This document shows, in pieces, positions 29,294 to 37,100 of a stretch of 42,148 nt of DNA (within the stretch, counting starts at the first letter, position 1; each line of letters starts with the position of its first letter). The notes beneath the pieces were generated by a model. It was not told the origin of the DNA. It saw only the letters and a list, made by a program, of their open reading frames with translations, and ran no database searches. Both the position numbers and the translations under genes were made by a program. Origin of the DNA: JBBIND01 sp037444075. Lineage in GTDB: Bacteria > Acidobacteriota > Terriglobia > Bryobacterales > Bryobacteraceae. The stretch covers positions 1 through 42,148 of the forward strand of contig JBBIND010000031.1 in NCBI GenBank assembly GCA_037444075.1. Direction: 5' to 3'.

Positions 29294-30418
29294 ATGATGC
29301 TGCGTACCACCGGAATCCTCATCTGTCTGGCTTGGCTGGCGATCGGCTTAGGGGCCCAACCTGAGCCTTCGGCGGTCGAGCACGTGGCCGTCTTCAAGGA
29401 AGCAGGGCGCTTCGGCGGTTGGCCGGCCAACCACGGCATCTGGAGTTGGGGCGATGAAATCGTGGTGGGTTTCGAGGCCGGTTATTTTCAGAGCCGTGAA
29501 CAGGGTCACGCCATCGACTACAGCCGGCCTGCGCTCCATCACCTGGCCCGCAGCCTGGATGGCGGAAGAACCTGGAGCATTGAGACTCCTGAAGGCCTTC
29601 GCCCGCCTGCCGGCTTGAAGGTGGCCGGTGTGCCGACAGCGGAAGGCGGACCTGATGCCGTGGATTGCCCTGGTGGCATTGACTTCGCGCACCCCGATTT
29701 CGCCCTCACCGCTCGCATGGCTAGCATCCACATCGGCCCATCCCGTTTTTACTACTCGATGGATCGCGGCAAGACCTGGCAAGGACCCTGCAAGTTGCCC
29801 GACTTCGGTCAACCCGGCGTCGCCGCCCGCACGGATTACATCGTCAACGGCCCCGGCGACTGCATGCTGCTCCTCACAGTGGCCAAGTCAAATGGACGCG
29901 AAGGGCGGGTGGTCACCGTTCGCACGACTGACGGCGGCAAGTCATGGAATCTGGTCTCCTTCGTGGGACCGGAGCCGCCGGTGAGCGATTACTCTATCAT
30001 GCCCGCCACGGTCAGGCTGTCGCCCGAGCGCTTGTTGACGACTGTCCGCCATCGCGGCTTCATCGACGCCTATCGCTCCGACGACAACGGAAACAGTTGG
30101 TACTACCTGAACCGTCCGGCGCCCAATACCGGCCGCGGCAACCCTTCGAGCCTCACCAGGCTCCGTGATGGCCGGGTGGCGATCGTTTACGGATTCCGCG
30201 CTGAGCCCTTTGGCATGCGGGCGCGTTTGAGCGCCGATGAAGGCAGCACCTGGTCAGAGGAGATCATCCTCCGTCAGGATGGGGGCAACTGGGACCTGGG
30301 CTACCCGCGCACGGTCCAGCGGCAGGACGGCAAGCTGGTCACCATCTACTATTACAACGAGGCCAAGGACAGCGAACGCTACATCGGAGCCACCATCTGG
30401 GACCCCGGACCCCGCTAG
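29294..30418 (+). CDS. Secreted sialidase-like Asp-box (BNR) beta-propeller protein
   Basis: A 374-aa protein with a signal peptide (LRTTGILICLAWLAIGLGAQ). Five Asp-box motifs (S/T-x-D-x-G-x-x-W) are visible: SLDGGRTW, SMDRGKTW, TTDGGKSW, SDDNGNSW, SADEGSTW. These mark a beta-propeller of the sialidase / neuraminidase-like superfamily. The length fits a single catalytic domain, but I cannot confirm the sialidase Arg triad, so a plain glycoside-hydrolase or sugar-binding propeller is possible. AGGAG lies 5 bases before ATG 29294. It is probably periplasmic or extracellular and used in polysaccharide breakdown. Confidence 0.8.
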   Translation: MMLRTTGILICLAWLAIGLGAQPEPSAVEHVAVFKEAGRFGGWPANHGIWSWGDEIVVGFEAGYFQSREQGHAIDYSRPALHHLARSLDGGRTWSIETPEGLRPPAGLKVAGVPTAEGGPDAVDCPGGIDFAHPDFALTARMASIHIGPSRFYYSMDRGKTWQGPCKLPDFGQPGVAARTDYIVNGPGDCMLLLTVAKSNGREGRVVTVRTTDGGKSWNLVSFVGPEPPVSDYSIMPATVRLSPERLLTTVRHRGFIDAYRSDDNGNSWYYLNRPAPNTGRGNPSSLTRLRDGRVAIVYGFRAEPFGMRARLSADEGSTWSEEIILRQDGGNWDLGYPRTVQRQDGKLVTIYYYNEAKDSERYIGATIWDPGPR

Positions 30419-30490
30419 GCTCGCCGGGCCGAGGGAAATGAAGCCCGGCCTACTGTCAAGATTTTTCGGCAGGCCGCCGATATTCCGCAC

Positions 30491-30874
30491 ATGGAGCGTA
30501 GAAGTGAGCAACGCTTTGATGCGTCAGGCCCTGTCGCCCTGACTATCTTGGGCCGGCCCAGCGGCCTGGTCACGGCCAATCTGGACAACTTCTCGGGGCG
30601 CGGAATGCGCCTGCTGACCAGCGGCCCCATACCCTTGTACACGGCCGTCAAGATTCACATAGGGGATGACCTGTTGCTGGGCGAGGTCTGCTATTGCTGG
30701 CCCTTGGCTGAGGGGTTCGCCGTGGGTTTGCAGCTGGAGCATTCTCTAACTAACGTTACTGATCTTGTCCGCCTGGTCGAGAGTATCAGGGCCTATCACC
30801 CACAGACCACCGCTGCCCGGGCGAGTTCCGAAGGCGCCATTCCTCATGTGGAAGTGTCCTTCGGGCAACCCTAG
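30491..30874 (+). CDS. PilZ-domain protein (c-di-GMP receptor type)
   Basis: A 127-aa single-domain protein. The PilZ signature is visible: an N-terminal RRSEQRFD supplying the RxxxR-type arginines, then LDNFSGRGMRLLTSG matching the (D/N)xSxxG motif, and GEVCYCWPLAEGFAVGLQLE as the last strands. Such proteins bind cyclic di-GMP and act on motility or exopolysaccharide systems. ATG 30491 follows a gene-free 72-bp stretch after the Asp-box gene. The stop overlaps the stop of the convergent DUF72 gene by 4 bases. Confidence 0.88.
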   Translation: MERRSEQRFDASGPVALTILGRPSGLVTANLDNFSGRGMRLLTSGPIPLYTAVKIHIGDDLLLGEVCYCWPLAEGFAVGLQLEHSLTNVTDLVRLVESIRAYHPQTTAARASSEGAIPHVEVSFGQP

Positions 30875-31833
30875 TCCAGTTCTTCGAGCACGCCTGCGAT
30901 GGTACCGGGGGCATTGCCCTCCAGCCGGTTGTTGACGAACACGAAGGCGGCTTGCTTCTCAGTTCGCGCGCGCTCTATCAGGGCAGCCATCGCCAGGCGG
31001 GCGGCCGGATACTCCTCCTGAACACTCTCGTAAGGGAAAAAGACTTTCACCGCTTGTTCGTAGGACCGCCCTCGCCTTAACAGAGCTCGCGTCAGCGTGA
31101 AGTCCGTGGTGAAGGCTTCGGGAATCTCCATCTGCACCCCCAACTCAGGCATCCGCGACCAGGCGTTGAACACGTGCGCCACCCGGTGCCTGCGCAGACA
31201 GGCAAAATACTCCTCTACAAGGTATTCGGGATTTCGGATTTCCACCGAGTAACGAAAAGCCTCCGGCAGAGCCCCCAGAAATTTCTCCAGGTCTGCAACG
31301 AACTCAACTGGGCCGGCATAGGACTTCTTGGAGAACGTGCCGAATTCAAAGATCACCGCTGCAACCTGCCGGCGGTACGCTTCAAGCGGCCTCAAGAACG
31401 CTTCCGCGAAGAACCTCGCGTCCAGGAACGAGGGGTTCGCCTTCCCTGCCCTGGCGCCGTACCTGGCGTGCGTTGGGTATACCTTGACTGTCGTGTGTTC
31501 CGGCGCCTTGAAGGCGTAGAGCAGCGTTTCAGGAGCCGAACGAAAGAGCTTGCTCCAGTACTGCTCGGATGGAAACTGGTAAAAGCTGAAGTCGCCGCAC
31601 ACCACAGGAAACGTCGCGGCGTATTCTGCCAGACAGGTGTCATTGAACTTCCGCTTCGAGAACTTGCCGCGCGCCAGGTAACGCTCCTGGCTGTAAACTT
31701 GCCCAAACCAGCCTTCGTATTTCCATGAACTCGTTCCAAGGTAAATGTTCTGCTCCGCCAATCTCTTGAGCGCCTGGGCGAGCGGAGTCTGGGCCGAGGA
31801 TTCGTCGTGGTCGAACAACGGGGTGGTTGACAT
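30871..31833 (-). CDS. DUF72 (YecE-like) family protein
   Basis: A 320-aa protein with the DUF72 TIM-barrel features: an N-terminal YLGTSSWKYEGWFGQVYS, then DFSFYQFPSEQYWSKLFRSA, LLYAFKAPEHTTVKVYPTHA, VIFEFGTFSK and the conserved FRYSVEIRNPEYL. The biochemical role of DUF72 is not established. It is divergent from lexA, and its start codon (31831-31833) lies within the lexA -35 region. Expression may therefore be linked to lexA control and the SOS response (inference). Confidence 0.88.
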   Translation of the reverse strand: MSTTPLFDHDESSAQTPLAQALKRLAEQNIYLGTSSWKYEGWFGQVYSQERYLARGKFSKRKFNDTCLAEYAATFPVVCGDFSFYQFPSEQYWSKLFRSAPETLLYAFKAPEHTTVKVYPTHARYGARAGKANPSFLDARFFAEAFLRPLEAYRRQVAAVIFEFGTFSKKSYAGPVEFVADLEKFLGALPEAFRYSVEIRNPEYLVEEYFACLRRHRVAHVFNAWSRMPELGVQMEIPEAFTTDFTLTRALLRRGRSYEQAVKVFFPYESVQEEYPAARLAMAALIERARTEKQAAFVFVNNRLEGNAPGTIAGVLEELD

Positions 31834-31862
31834 CTTGCCCCCTAAGTGTAAAAATTTATACC
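31827..31862 (+). promoter_or_regulatory. lexA promoter and candidate operator
   Basis: TTGACA (31827-31832) and a -10-like TAAAAA (31849-31854, 16-bp spacing) lie just before the lexA start GTG 31866, leaving almost no leader. An AT-rich near-palindrome TAAAAATTTATA (31849-31860), in otherwise GC-rich DNA, overlaps the -10 and is a candidate LexA-binding site for autoregulation. Confidence 0.5.
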
Positions 31863-31865
31863 AGA

Positions 31866-32477
31866 GTGTTAACCGGGCGACAACAGGCGATTCTTGACTA
31901 CATTATTGAGTTTCGCCGTGCGCACGGTTGCTCGCCTTCCATACCCGAAATCCAACGGGAGTTCCGCATCAGCAGCCCCAACGGCGTTGTCGGTCATCTG
32001 AATGCCCTGGAAGCCAAGGGTTACATCAAACGAGCCAGCCGCGGTTCTCGGCAGATCGACCTTTCCTCCCGGCTTGCGCCCACCTCCGTCTTCCATCTTC
32101 CTTTGTTCGGGCAGATTCCGGCGGGGCCTCCGGAGCCGCTCCCCGGGGCTGGCGCCGAAACCATCCTGGCGTTGGATGAGAAGACTCTCGGTTTTCAACC
32201 GGCACGGGGCTCCTTCGCGCTGAAAGTGCGCGGAGACTCCATGAAGGACGCAGGCATTCTGGCGGGCGATACGGTCATCGTGCAGCCCACGCCATCACCC
32301 CGGGCAGGCCAAATCGTGGTGGCACTGATTGACGGCGAGTCAACGTTGAAACGCCTGGTCCGCGTACAGGGCAACTGGTACCTGAAGGCCGACAATCCCG
32401 CCTATCCTGAGTTGTATCCGCGCTCGGACCTGGTGATTCAAGGCGTGGTGCGCACCGTCATCCGCAAATTGAGTTGA
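31866..32477 (+). CDS. lexA: LexA repressor
   Basis: A 203-aa SOS repressor and self-cleaving serine peptidase. An N-terminal winged helix (LTGRQQAILDYIIEFRRAHG, then IPEIQREFRISSPNGVVGHL, NALEAKGYIKR) is followed by the S24 peptidase domain with cleavage site A86-G87 (QIPAGPP), catalytic Ser125 (GDSM) and Lys162 (STLKRL). Start GTG 31866 (VLTGRQQ) is chosen because LexA proteins begin MLT-RQ; the longer TTG start at 31827 would place the -35 box in the coding region. RecA-stimulated autocleavage is the established mechanism. It is divergent from a DUF72 gene. Confidence 0.95.
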   Translation: MLTGRQQAILDYIIEFRRAHGCSPSIPEIQREFRISSPNGVVGHLNALEAKGYIKRASRGSRQIDLSSRLAPTSVFHLPLFGQIPAGPPEPLPGAGAETILALDEKTLGFQPARGSFALKVRGDSMKDAGILAGDTVIVQPTPSPRAGQIVVALIDGESTLKRLVRVQGNWYLKADNPAYPELYPRSDLVIQGVVRTVIRKLS

Positions 32478-32485
32478 GAAGACGG

Positions 32486-34315
32486 CTACCAGGCGCGCGC
32501 CACCCTATATCCGTACGGGTCCGCCCCAGCTTCAATCACACCGTTAGGCAGCACACGGATCAACACGGGCGCTGAACCGCTCGCGGTGCGTGCGCGCCGC
32601 TGCACCTGGTGTCCCCGCCCCGACAGATCTTTGGCGGTCTCATCGCTCAGGCGTTCGTCCAACAGCAGATCGGCAGGGTTCATGGCATGCGTGTCGAAGC
32701 TGGATACCAGGTGGCGGGTCTGGATGCGCGCCGTTTCCACGGCTGCCTGCGCGTTCATGTCGAACTCCAGCGCATTGAGCAGCACCTGCAACAGGGCCTG
32801 GTCCTGATTGTCGCCGCCCGGTGTGGAAAGAGCCAGCCAGGGGCGCCCGGCCTTGGTTACCAGGGTCGGACTGAGGGTGATGCGAGGACGTTTGCCGCCG
32901 GCCAATTCGTTCGGATGGCCCGGAATCAGGTAGAAACTCTGTGCCCGTTGAGTGAGCAGGATGCCCGTCTCGCCGGCTACGACCGCCGGCAGCCAGGCGC
33001 CGGAGGGCGTCGCGGAAAAGACCAAGCCATCCTTATCCACGGTCACCACGCAGGTGGTGTCCTTGGACGGCGCGTCATCGGCGATCTCCGTCTTGGCCAC
33101 GCGCCAGCGGACGGGGTGCATCGGCTGCTGACCGCCCAGTTGTCCCGGCTGAAACTCCGCCGAGGCCTGCAATCCTATGAGGGCGCGGCGCTCCGCGGCG
33201 TACTCCTTGGAGAGCAGCCTTTCGGCGGGGACGTTCACAAAGGCCGGGTCCGCGTAGTAGGCGTCCCGGTCGGCAAAGCTCAGCTTCATCGCTTCGGCGA
33301 GGTGGTGGACGTAATCAGCCGAGTTGTGCCGCATGCCTTTGAGGTCATAGCCCTCCAGGATGTTCAGCGTCTGCAACATCACCGGGCCCTGGCTCCAGAA
33401 GCCGGGCTTGTGAACCGTGTAGCCGCGATATGTAGTGGTGGCCGGCTGCTCCAACTTCAGGCGGAAACCGGCCATGTCCTCATAGCGCAGGAGGCCTTCA
33501 TTGGCCCGGCTGAACGCATCGATGCGCCGCGCCACTTCCCCGCGATAGAAGTAATCCCGCACGGCCTCGATGGCTGCGGCGCGGCCCATGCCGGCCCGCA
33601 GCGCCTCTGTCTCGGCGGCGATCATGCCGCGCAGGGTCATAGCCAGTTCACGCTGTTGCAACACGGCGCCCGTTTGCGGCAGCTCACCGTGCGGCAGGAA
33701 GACACGCGCGGTCTCCGGGAACCTCTTCATGAAGCTTTGGTATTGGCGAATGTAGCGGGCGCGCGTTTCATCCAGGGGTGTACCGTCGGCCAGTTCGACG
33801 GAGGGCAACAGAACCTCAGCTACGCTCCGCGTCCCGAGTTCCTTGAGCGCCAGAAGGACGGCGTCCACCATCCCGGGCACCAGCGCGGGCAGCACGCCCG
33901 CCGCGGGCACCAGGTGCTGCAAGCCACCGTCTTCGCGAGTGCGCAATTCCCACGAGTGCAATCGCCGGTTCCGGAAGAACTCCGGAGTCGCGAGCTTCGG
34001 CATGGGCCCTACGCCCGCGATGGAAAACACTTCGCCGCCGGATGAACGGATCAGGATGGGGCATTCGCCGCCGAATCCGTAATGCGAATACTCCACAATG
34101 GCCGCGGCGAGTGTTGCCGCCACGCCTGCGTCGACCGCGTTGCCGCCGATGTAGAAGAGCCGCATGGCGGCATCGGCGGCGAAGTCCGTGCCCGCGGCCA
34201 CGGCTCCGCGCAAACCGCGCGATGCGATGCGCGCCTGACGTTCAGCTTCCAGCCTGGGTTGAGCCGCACACACCGCCAGGCAAAGGAAAAACAACGCTGC
34301 TAGCTTGGTCTTCAT
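32486..34315 (-). CDS. Gamma-glutamyltransferase-family protein (secreted)
   Basis: A 609-aa Ntn-hydrolase precursor with a signal peptide (MKTKLAALFFLCLAVCAAQ). Family motifs: GGNAVDAGVAATLA, YGFGGECPILIRSS, and FWSQGPVMLQTLNILEGYDL with LAEAMKLSFADRDAYYADPA. The processing/nucleophile site is DTTCVVTVD, with T420 predicted to start the small subunit (Cys replaces the usual His two residues on). Late motifs are NELAGGKRPRITLSPTL and the STPGGDNQDQ loop. It acts on glutathione or gamma-glutamyl compounds in the periplasm. Start ATG 34313-34315; the longer start at 34417 would read back through the promoter. A perfect palindromic -10 lies just upstream and is duplicated 637 bp away, beyond hicBA. 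Confidence 0.9.
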   Translation of the reverse strand: MKTKLAALFFLCLAVCAAQPRLEAERQARIASRGLRGAVAAGTDFAADAAMRLFYIGGNAVDAGVAATLAAAIVEYSHYGFGGECPILIRSSGGEVFSIAGVGPMPKLATPEFFRNRRLHSWELRTREDGGLQHLVPAAGVLPALVPGMVDAVLLALKELGTRSVAEVLLPSVELADGTPLDETRARYIRQYQSFMKRFPETARVFLPHGELPQTGAVLQQRELAMTLRGMIAAETEALRAGMGRAAAIEAVRDYFYRGEVARRIDAFSRANEGLLRYEDMAGFRLKLEQPATTTYRGYTVHKPGFWSQGPVMLQTLNILEGYDLKGMRHNSADYVHHLAEAMKLSFADRDAYYADPAFVNVPAERLLSKEYAAERRALIGLQASAEFQPGQLGGQQPMHPVRWRVAKTEIADDAPSKDTTCVVTVDKDGLVFSATPSGAWLPAVVAGETGILLTQRAQSFYLIPGHPNELAGGKRPRITLSPTLVTKAGRPWLALSTPGGDNQDQALLQVLLNALEFDMNAQAAVETARIQTRHLVSSFDTHAMNPADLLLDERLSDETAKDLSGRGHQVQRRARTASGSAPVLIRVLPNGVIEAGADPYGYRVARAW

Positions 34316-34340
34316 GGAATTACGGCCATTATAATGGTTC
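34287..34340. repeat. Duplicated ggt 5' end and promoter, left copy
   Basis: Contains the ggt start codons and its promoter with the palindrome CCATTATAATGG (34326-34337), which reads TATAAT on both strands. Bases 34316-34340 are identical to 34953-34977, and similarity continues into the ggt coding region. The minus-strand -10 would give a ggt leader of only a few bases. Confidence 0.85.
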
Positions 34341-34442
34341 GCTACCCGCGCCCTGCTTTGCGAGCAGTCTCCGCAAAAGCCCGCGAACCCTACCCTCCGG
34401 GTCAACGGTGTCCTCATATGTGCCCCGTTTGGGCGGTTCTTC

Positions 34443-34667
34443 TTAGCGGTTCTCGCTCAGTTCGGCTTTGCTGATTTCGGCGTCGCGAAGGATTTTGGAA
34501 AGAAGACCCGGACCAACCGTTTCACCCGCGTGGACCGGCACGACCGTTGCCCGGCCGTCCGGATGTCTGAGGTAGCTATGGCTGCCCCGGCTCCGCAGCT
34601 CAACGAACCCGAGCTTCTTGAGAACCCCGATCAACTGCTTGCCGGTGACTCTGGCCCGCCGGCTCAT
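34443..34667 (-). CDS. hicA: HicA-like mRNA interferase toxin
   Basis: A 74-aa protein of the HicA/YcfA family with a double-stranded-RNA-binding-like fold: KQLIGVLKKLGFVELRSRGS, HSYLRHPDGRATVVPVHAGE and VGPGLLSKILRDAEIS. The catalytic His is H30 (GSH). It cleaves mRNA when released from HicB. It overlaps hicB by 4 bases (ATGA) in the order antitoxin-toxin. The pair sits as an insertion between ggt and the DinB-like gene, flanked by a duplicated promoter segment. Confidence 0.93.
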   Translation of the reverse strand: MSRRARVTGKQLIGVLKKLGFVELRSRGSHSYLRHPDGRATVVPVHAGETVGPGLLSKILRDAEISKAELSENR

Positions 34668-34879
34668 GCGCCTATGCGAAGCCGTTGAACACCGACGAAC
34701 TCAAGGGTCTCAGCCGGCTCGCCCTCTACCTCCAGGCACAACTGAATAGCCTCTCGAATTCGCGTCATCAGCTCGTCAAGGGACTGCGCTTGTGTGTGGC
34801 AACCGCGCAGCGCAGGTACAGATGCAACGTAGCAGCCGCTTTGATCCCGCTCCACGACCACGTGAAACTCTCGCATCAT
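34664..34879 (-). CDS. hicB: HicB-like antitoxin
   Basis: A 71-aa short-form HicB: REFHVVVERDQSGCYVASVP, then ALRGCHTQAQSLDELMTRIR and EAIQLCLEVEGE, the partially degraded RNase H fold typical of these antitoxins. It lacks a C-terminal DNA-binding domain, so autoregulation through this protein is uncertain. Start ATG 34877-34879 is preferred over ATG 34874-34876 and an upstream TTG at 34885; no clear Shine-Dalgarno sequence separates them. Confidence 0.9.
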   Translation of the reverse strand: MMREFHVVVERDQSGCYVASVPALRGCHTQAQSLDELMTRIREAIQLCLEVEGEPAETLEFVGVQRLRIGA

Positions 34880-34923
34880 GACCAATTCTAGCTCAGGCCA
34901 TGCAGGAGGCTAACGAGAATATC

Positions 34924-34977
34924 GGAACAACTCGGCAAGCTTGGTTTTCACGGGAATTACGGCCATTATAATGGTTC
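34924..34977. repeat. Duplicated ggt 5' end and promoter, right copy
   Basis: A diverged copy of 34287-34340. On the minus strand it still spells GTG followed by KTKLAELF, a relic of the ggt N-terminus (MKTKLAALF), and keeps the palindrome CCATTATAATGG (34963-34974). On the plus strand TATAAT at 34967-34972 is the likely -10 of the DinB-like gene at 35009, leaving a leader of about 30 nt. Confidence 0.85.
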
Positions 34978-35008
34978 ATCGCCTGCGCTCAGCGCCGGCA
35001 CGGCTTCT

Positions 35009-35494
35009 ATGAAACCTCTCGAGGAACTCCTGGAGCGTTATCAGCGTGGTCCGGCGCTCGTCGCCACCGCGGTGGAGAACGCTTCGAATGAAGAACTGGA
35101 TTTCGAGCCCGGCCCGAGCCGCTGGAGCATTCGCCAGCTAGTCTGCCACCTGGCGGACACGGAACTCGTTTTCAGCGTGCGCTACCGGCTGATTCTCGCT
35201 CAGAACGAGCCTGCCCTCACCGGCTTTGACCAGGATGCCTGGGCCAACCGCCTGGCATACTCCAGCCGTGACCTGCTCGGCGCTCTGGAAAATCTGCGGC
35301 ACCTGCGCGCCGCCAACTACGAGTTGCTGGCAGGTTTGCCGGAGGAAGCCTTCGCGCGCGTTGGCCAACACGCCGAGCGCGGCCGCGTGACACTTCTTGA
35401 CATGGTCCGCCTCGGCGCCGACCACGTCGACAAACACCGCCGCCACATTCTCCACCTTCGCCAGCAGTTTGCCGAAACCAGCAGGAAAGCCTGA
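35009..35494 (+). CDS. DinB-family (DfsB-like) metal-binding protein
   Basis: A 161-aa four-helix-bundle protein. An N-terminal helix (PLEELLERYQRGPALVATAV) is followed by WSIRQLVCHLADTELVFSVR, carrying the first metal His, and a C-terminal LGADHVDKHRRHILHLRQQF, carrying the other His residues. This is the DinB/YfiT pattern; such proteins are often thiol-dependent metalloenzymes, but the substrate is unknown here. The promoter lies in the duplicated ggt segment. There is no good Shine-Dalgarno sequence before ATG 35009. The M28 peptidase follows 5 bp later and prmA soon after, forming a likely operon. Confidence 0.88.
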   Translation: MKPLEELLERYQRGPALVATAVENASNEELDFEPGPSRWSIRQLVCHLADTELVFSVRYRLILAQNEPALTGFDQDAWANRLAYSSRDLLGALENLRHLRAANYELLAGLPEEAFARVGQHAERGRVTLLDMVRLGADHVDKHRRHILHLRQQFAETSRKA

Positions 35495-35499
35495 AATCC

Positions 35500-37083
35500 A
35501 TGTTGCGAAGACTCTTTCTACTCGCGCTCGCAGCGCTTTCACCACTGCCTGCGTCTGATCTGACTGCCGAAGCCGCCCGCTGGTGGAACCACGTTGCCGT
35601 CCTGGCCGATGACCGCCTCGAGGGACGCGACACCGGCAGCCCCGGCCATCTCGAAGCTGCCCGCTACGTCGCTCAGGAATTCGAACGCGCCGGCCTGAAA
35701 CCGGCGGGCACCTCAGGATATTTGCAGGCCGTGAGTTTCCTCACCCGGCGCATCGATGAAGCCAACAGCCGCCTGGCGTTGGTGCGCGCCGGCCGGGAGC
35801 ACGTCCTCAAACTTGGCGAGGAGGCCAACTTCGTCTCGCGCTTTGACCTCGCCTCCAGCGTGGAAGCGCCCGCCGTGTTCGTGGGCTACGGCCTGCACCA
35901 ACCGGACGCTGGCCACGATGATTTGGCCGGCGCTGACCTGCGCGGCAAGATCGCCGTCTATCTTTCCGGCGGCCCTTCCTCGCTGCCCGGCCCCTTGCGC
36001 GCTCACGCGCAATCCTGGGCCGAGCGCTGGAAAGCTCTGCGGGAGGCTGGAGCCGTTGGCACGATCTCGATTGCCAATCCACGCACCATGGACGTACCCT
36101 GGTCACGCTCCGCCCCCGCGCGCCTCAAACCCTCCATGGTGCTGGAAGGCGCCGGTTTTGATGACGGAACGGGGTTGAGCTTCTCCGCCGTCTTCAACCC
36201 GCAACATGCAGGGCTGCTTTTCGAGGGCGCACCGCACTCCTTCGCTGAGCTTTTGAAAATAGCCGACGCGGGCAAAGCGCTCCCCTCGTTCCCACTGCCG
36301 GTTACCGTGCGCGCGCGTGCGTCTTTGGACCGCGGGAAAGCGGAATCGCACAACGTAGCCGCGGTGCTTCCAGGCAACGATCCGAAGCTCCGCACTGAGT
36401 ACGTCGTGCTAAGCGCGCACCTGGATCACGTCGGCGTCGGCGCGGCCATAGCCGGGGATTCCATTTACAATGGCGCCATGGACAACGCCGCGGGCGTGGC
36501 GTCTCTCATCGAAATAGCCCGGCTGCTCCGGAACCCGGAGCGGCCCCTGCAACGCTCCGTACTGCTGGTAGCCGTCACTGGCGAAGAGAAGGGCTTGCAG
36601 GGCTCGCGTTACTTCGCCAACCGGCCCACTGTGAAGCCGGAGTCCATGGTCGCCAACCTCAACCTCGACATGTATCTCCCCATTCATCCGCTGCGCAGCA
36701 TCGCCGCGCCCGGATTGAATGAATCCTCGCTCGGTGATCAGTTGCGCGCCGCGGCGGAAGGTTTCGGCATCAGCGCTCACCCTGATCCTGAGCCGGATCG
36801 CAATCTCTTCATCCGCAGCGACCAATACAGCTTCATCCGTCGCGGGATTCCCGCTTTGTTCTTCAAGTTCGGCTACGCGCCGGGTTCGCCTGAGGAACGC
36901 CTCCAGAAGGAGTGGATCAAGACGCGCTATCACGCTCCCTCCGACGACCTCAAACAGCCTGTTGACCGCGAGGCCGCTGCTCTCTTCAACCGCGTGATCG
37001 CTGAACTCACGGTCCGCGTCGCCAATGACCCGGAGCGTCCGCGCTGGAAACCCGACAGCTTCTTCCGCCGGTTCGCTCCCTAA
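35500..37083 (+). CDS. Secreted M28-family zinc aminopeptidase
   Basis: A 527-aa protein with a signal peptide (LRRLFLLALAALSPLPAS). An N-terminal domain (VLADDRLEGRDTGSPGHLEA) precedes a PA-like insertion (AVFVGYGLHQPDAGHDDLAG), then the M28 catalytic part: HLDHVG (H307, D309), NGAMDNAAGVA (D328 bridges the two zincs), GEEKGLQGS (E362 as base, E363), NLDM (D390) and YHAPSDD (H478). All five zinc ligands are present, so it should be active. Its role is most likely periplasmic peptide turnover. It starts 5 bp after the DinB-like gene and ends 17 bp before prmA. Confidence 0.92.
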   Translation: MLRRLFLLALAALSPLPASDLTAEAARWWNHVAVLADDRLEGRDTGSPGHLEAARYVAQEFERAGLKPAGTSGYLQAVSFLTRRIDEANSRLALVRAGREHVLKLGEEANFVSRFDLASSVEAPAVFVGYGLHQPDAGHDDLAGADLRGKIAVYLSGGPSSLPGPLRAHAQSWAERWKALREAGAVGTISIANPRTMDVPWSRSAPARLKPSMVLEGAGFDDGTGLSFSAVFNPQHAGLLFEGAPHSFAELLKIADAGKALPSFPLPVTVRARASLDRGKAESHNVAAVLPGNDPKLRTEYVVLSAHLDHVGVGAAIAGDSIYNGAMDNAAGVASLIEIARLLRNPERPLQRSVLLVAVTGEEKGLQGSRYFANRPTVKPESMVANLNLDMYLPIHPLRSIAAPGLNESSLGDQLRAAAEGFGISAHPDPEPDRNLFIRSDQYSFIRRGIPALFFKFGYAPGSPEERLQKEWIKTRYHAPSDDLKQPVDREAAALFNRVIAELTVRVANDPERPRWKPDSFFRRFAP

Positions 37084-37100
37084 CGTCCACCTAGGACGCC

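Noticed and set aside
32609..34045. 478-codon plus-strand frame opposite the gamma-glutamyltransferase
   Set aside because: It is the shadow of a well-supported enzyme with catalytic motifs on the other strand.
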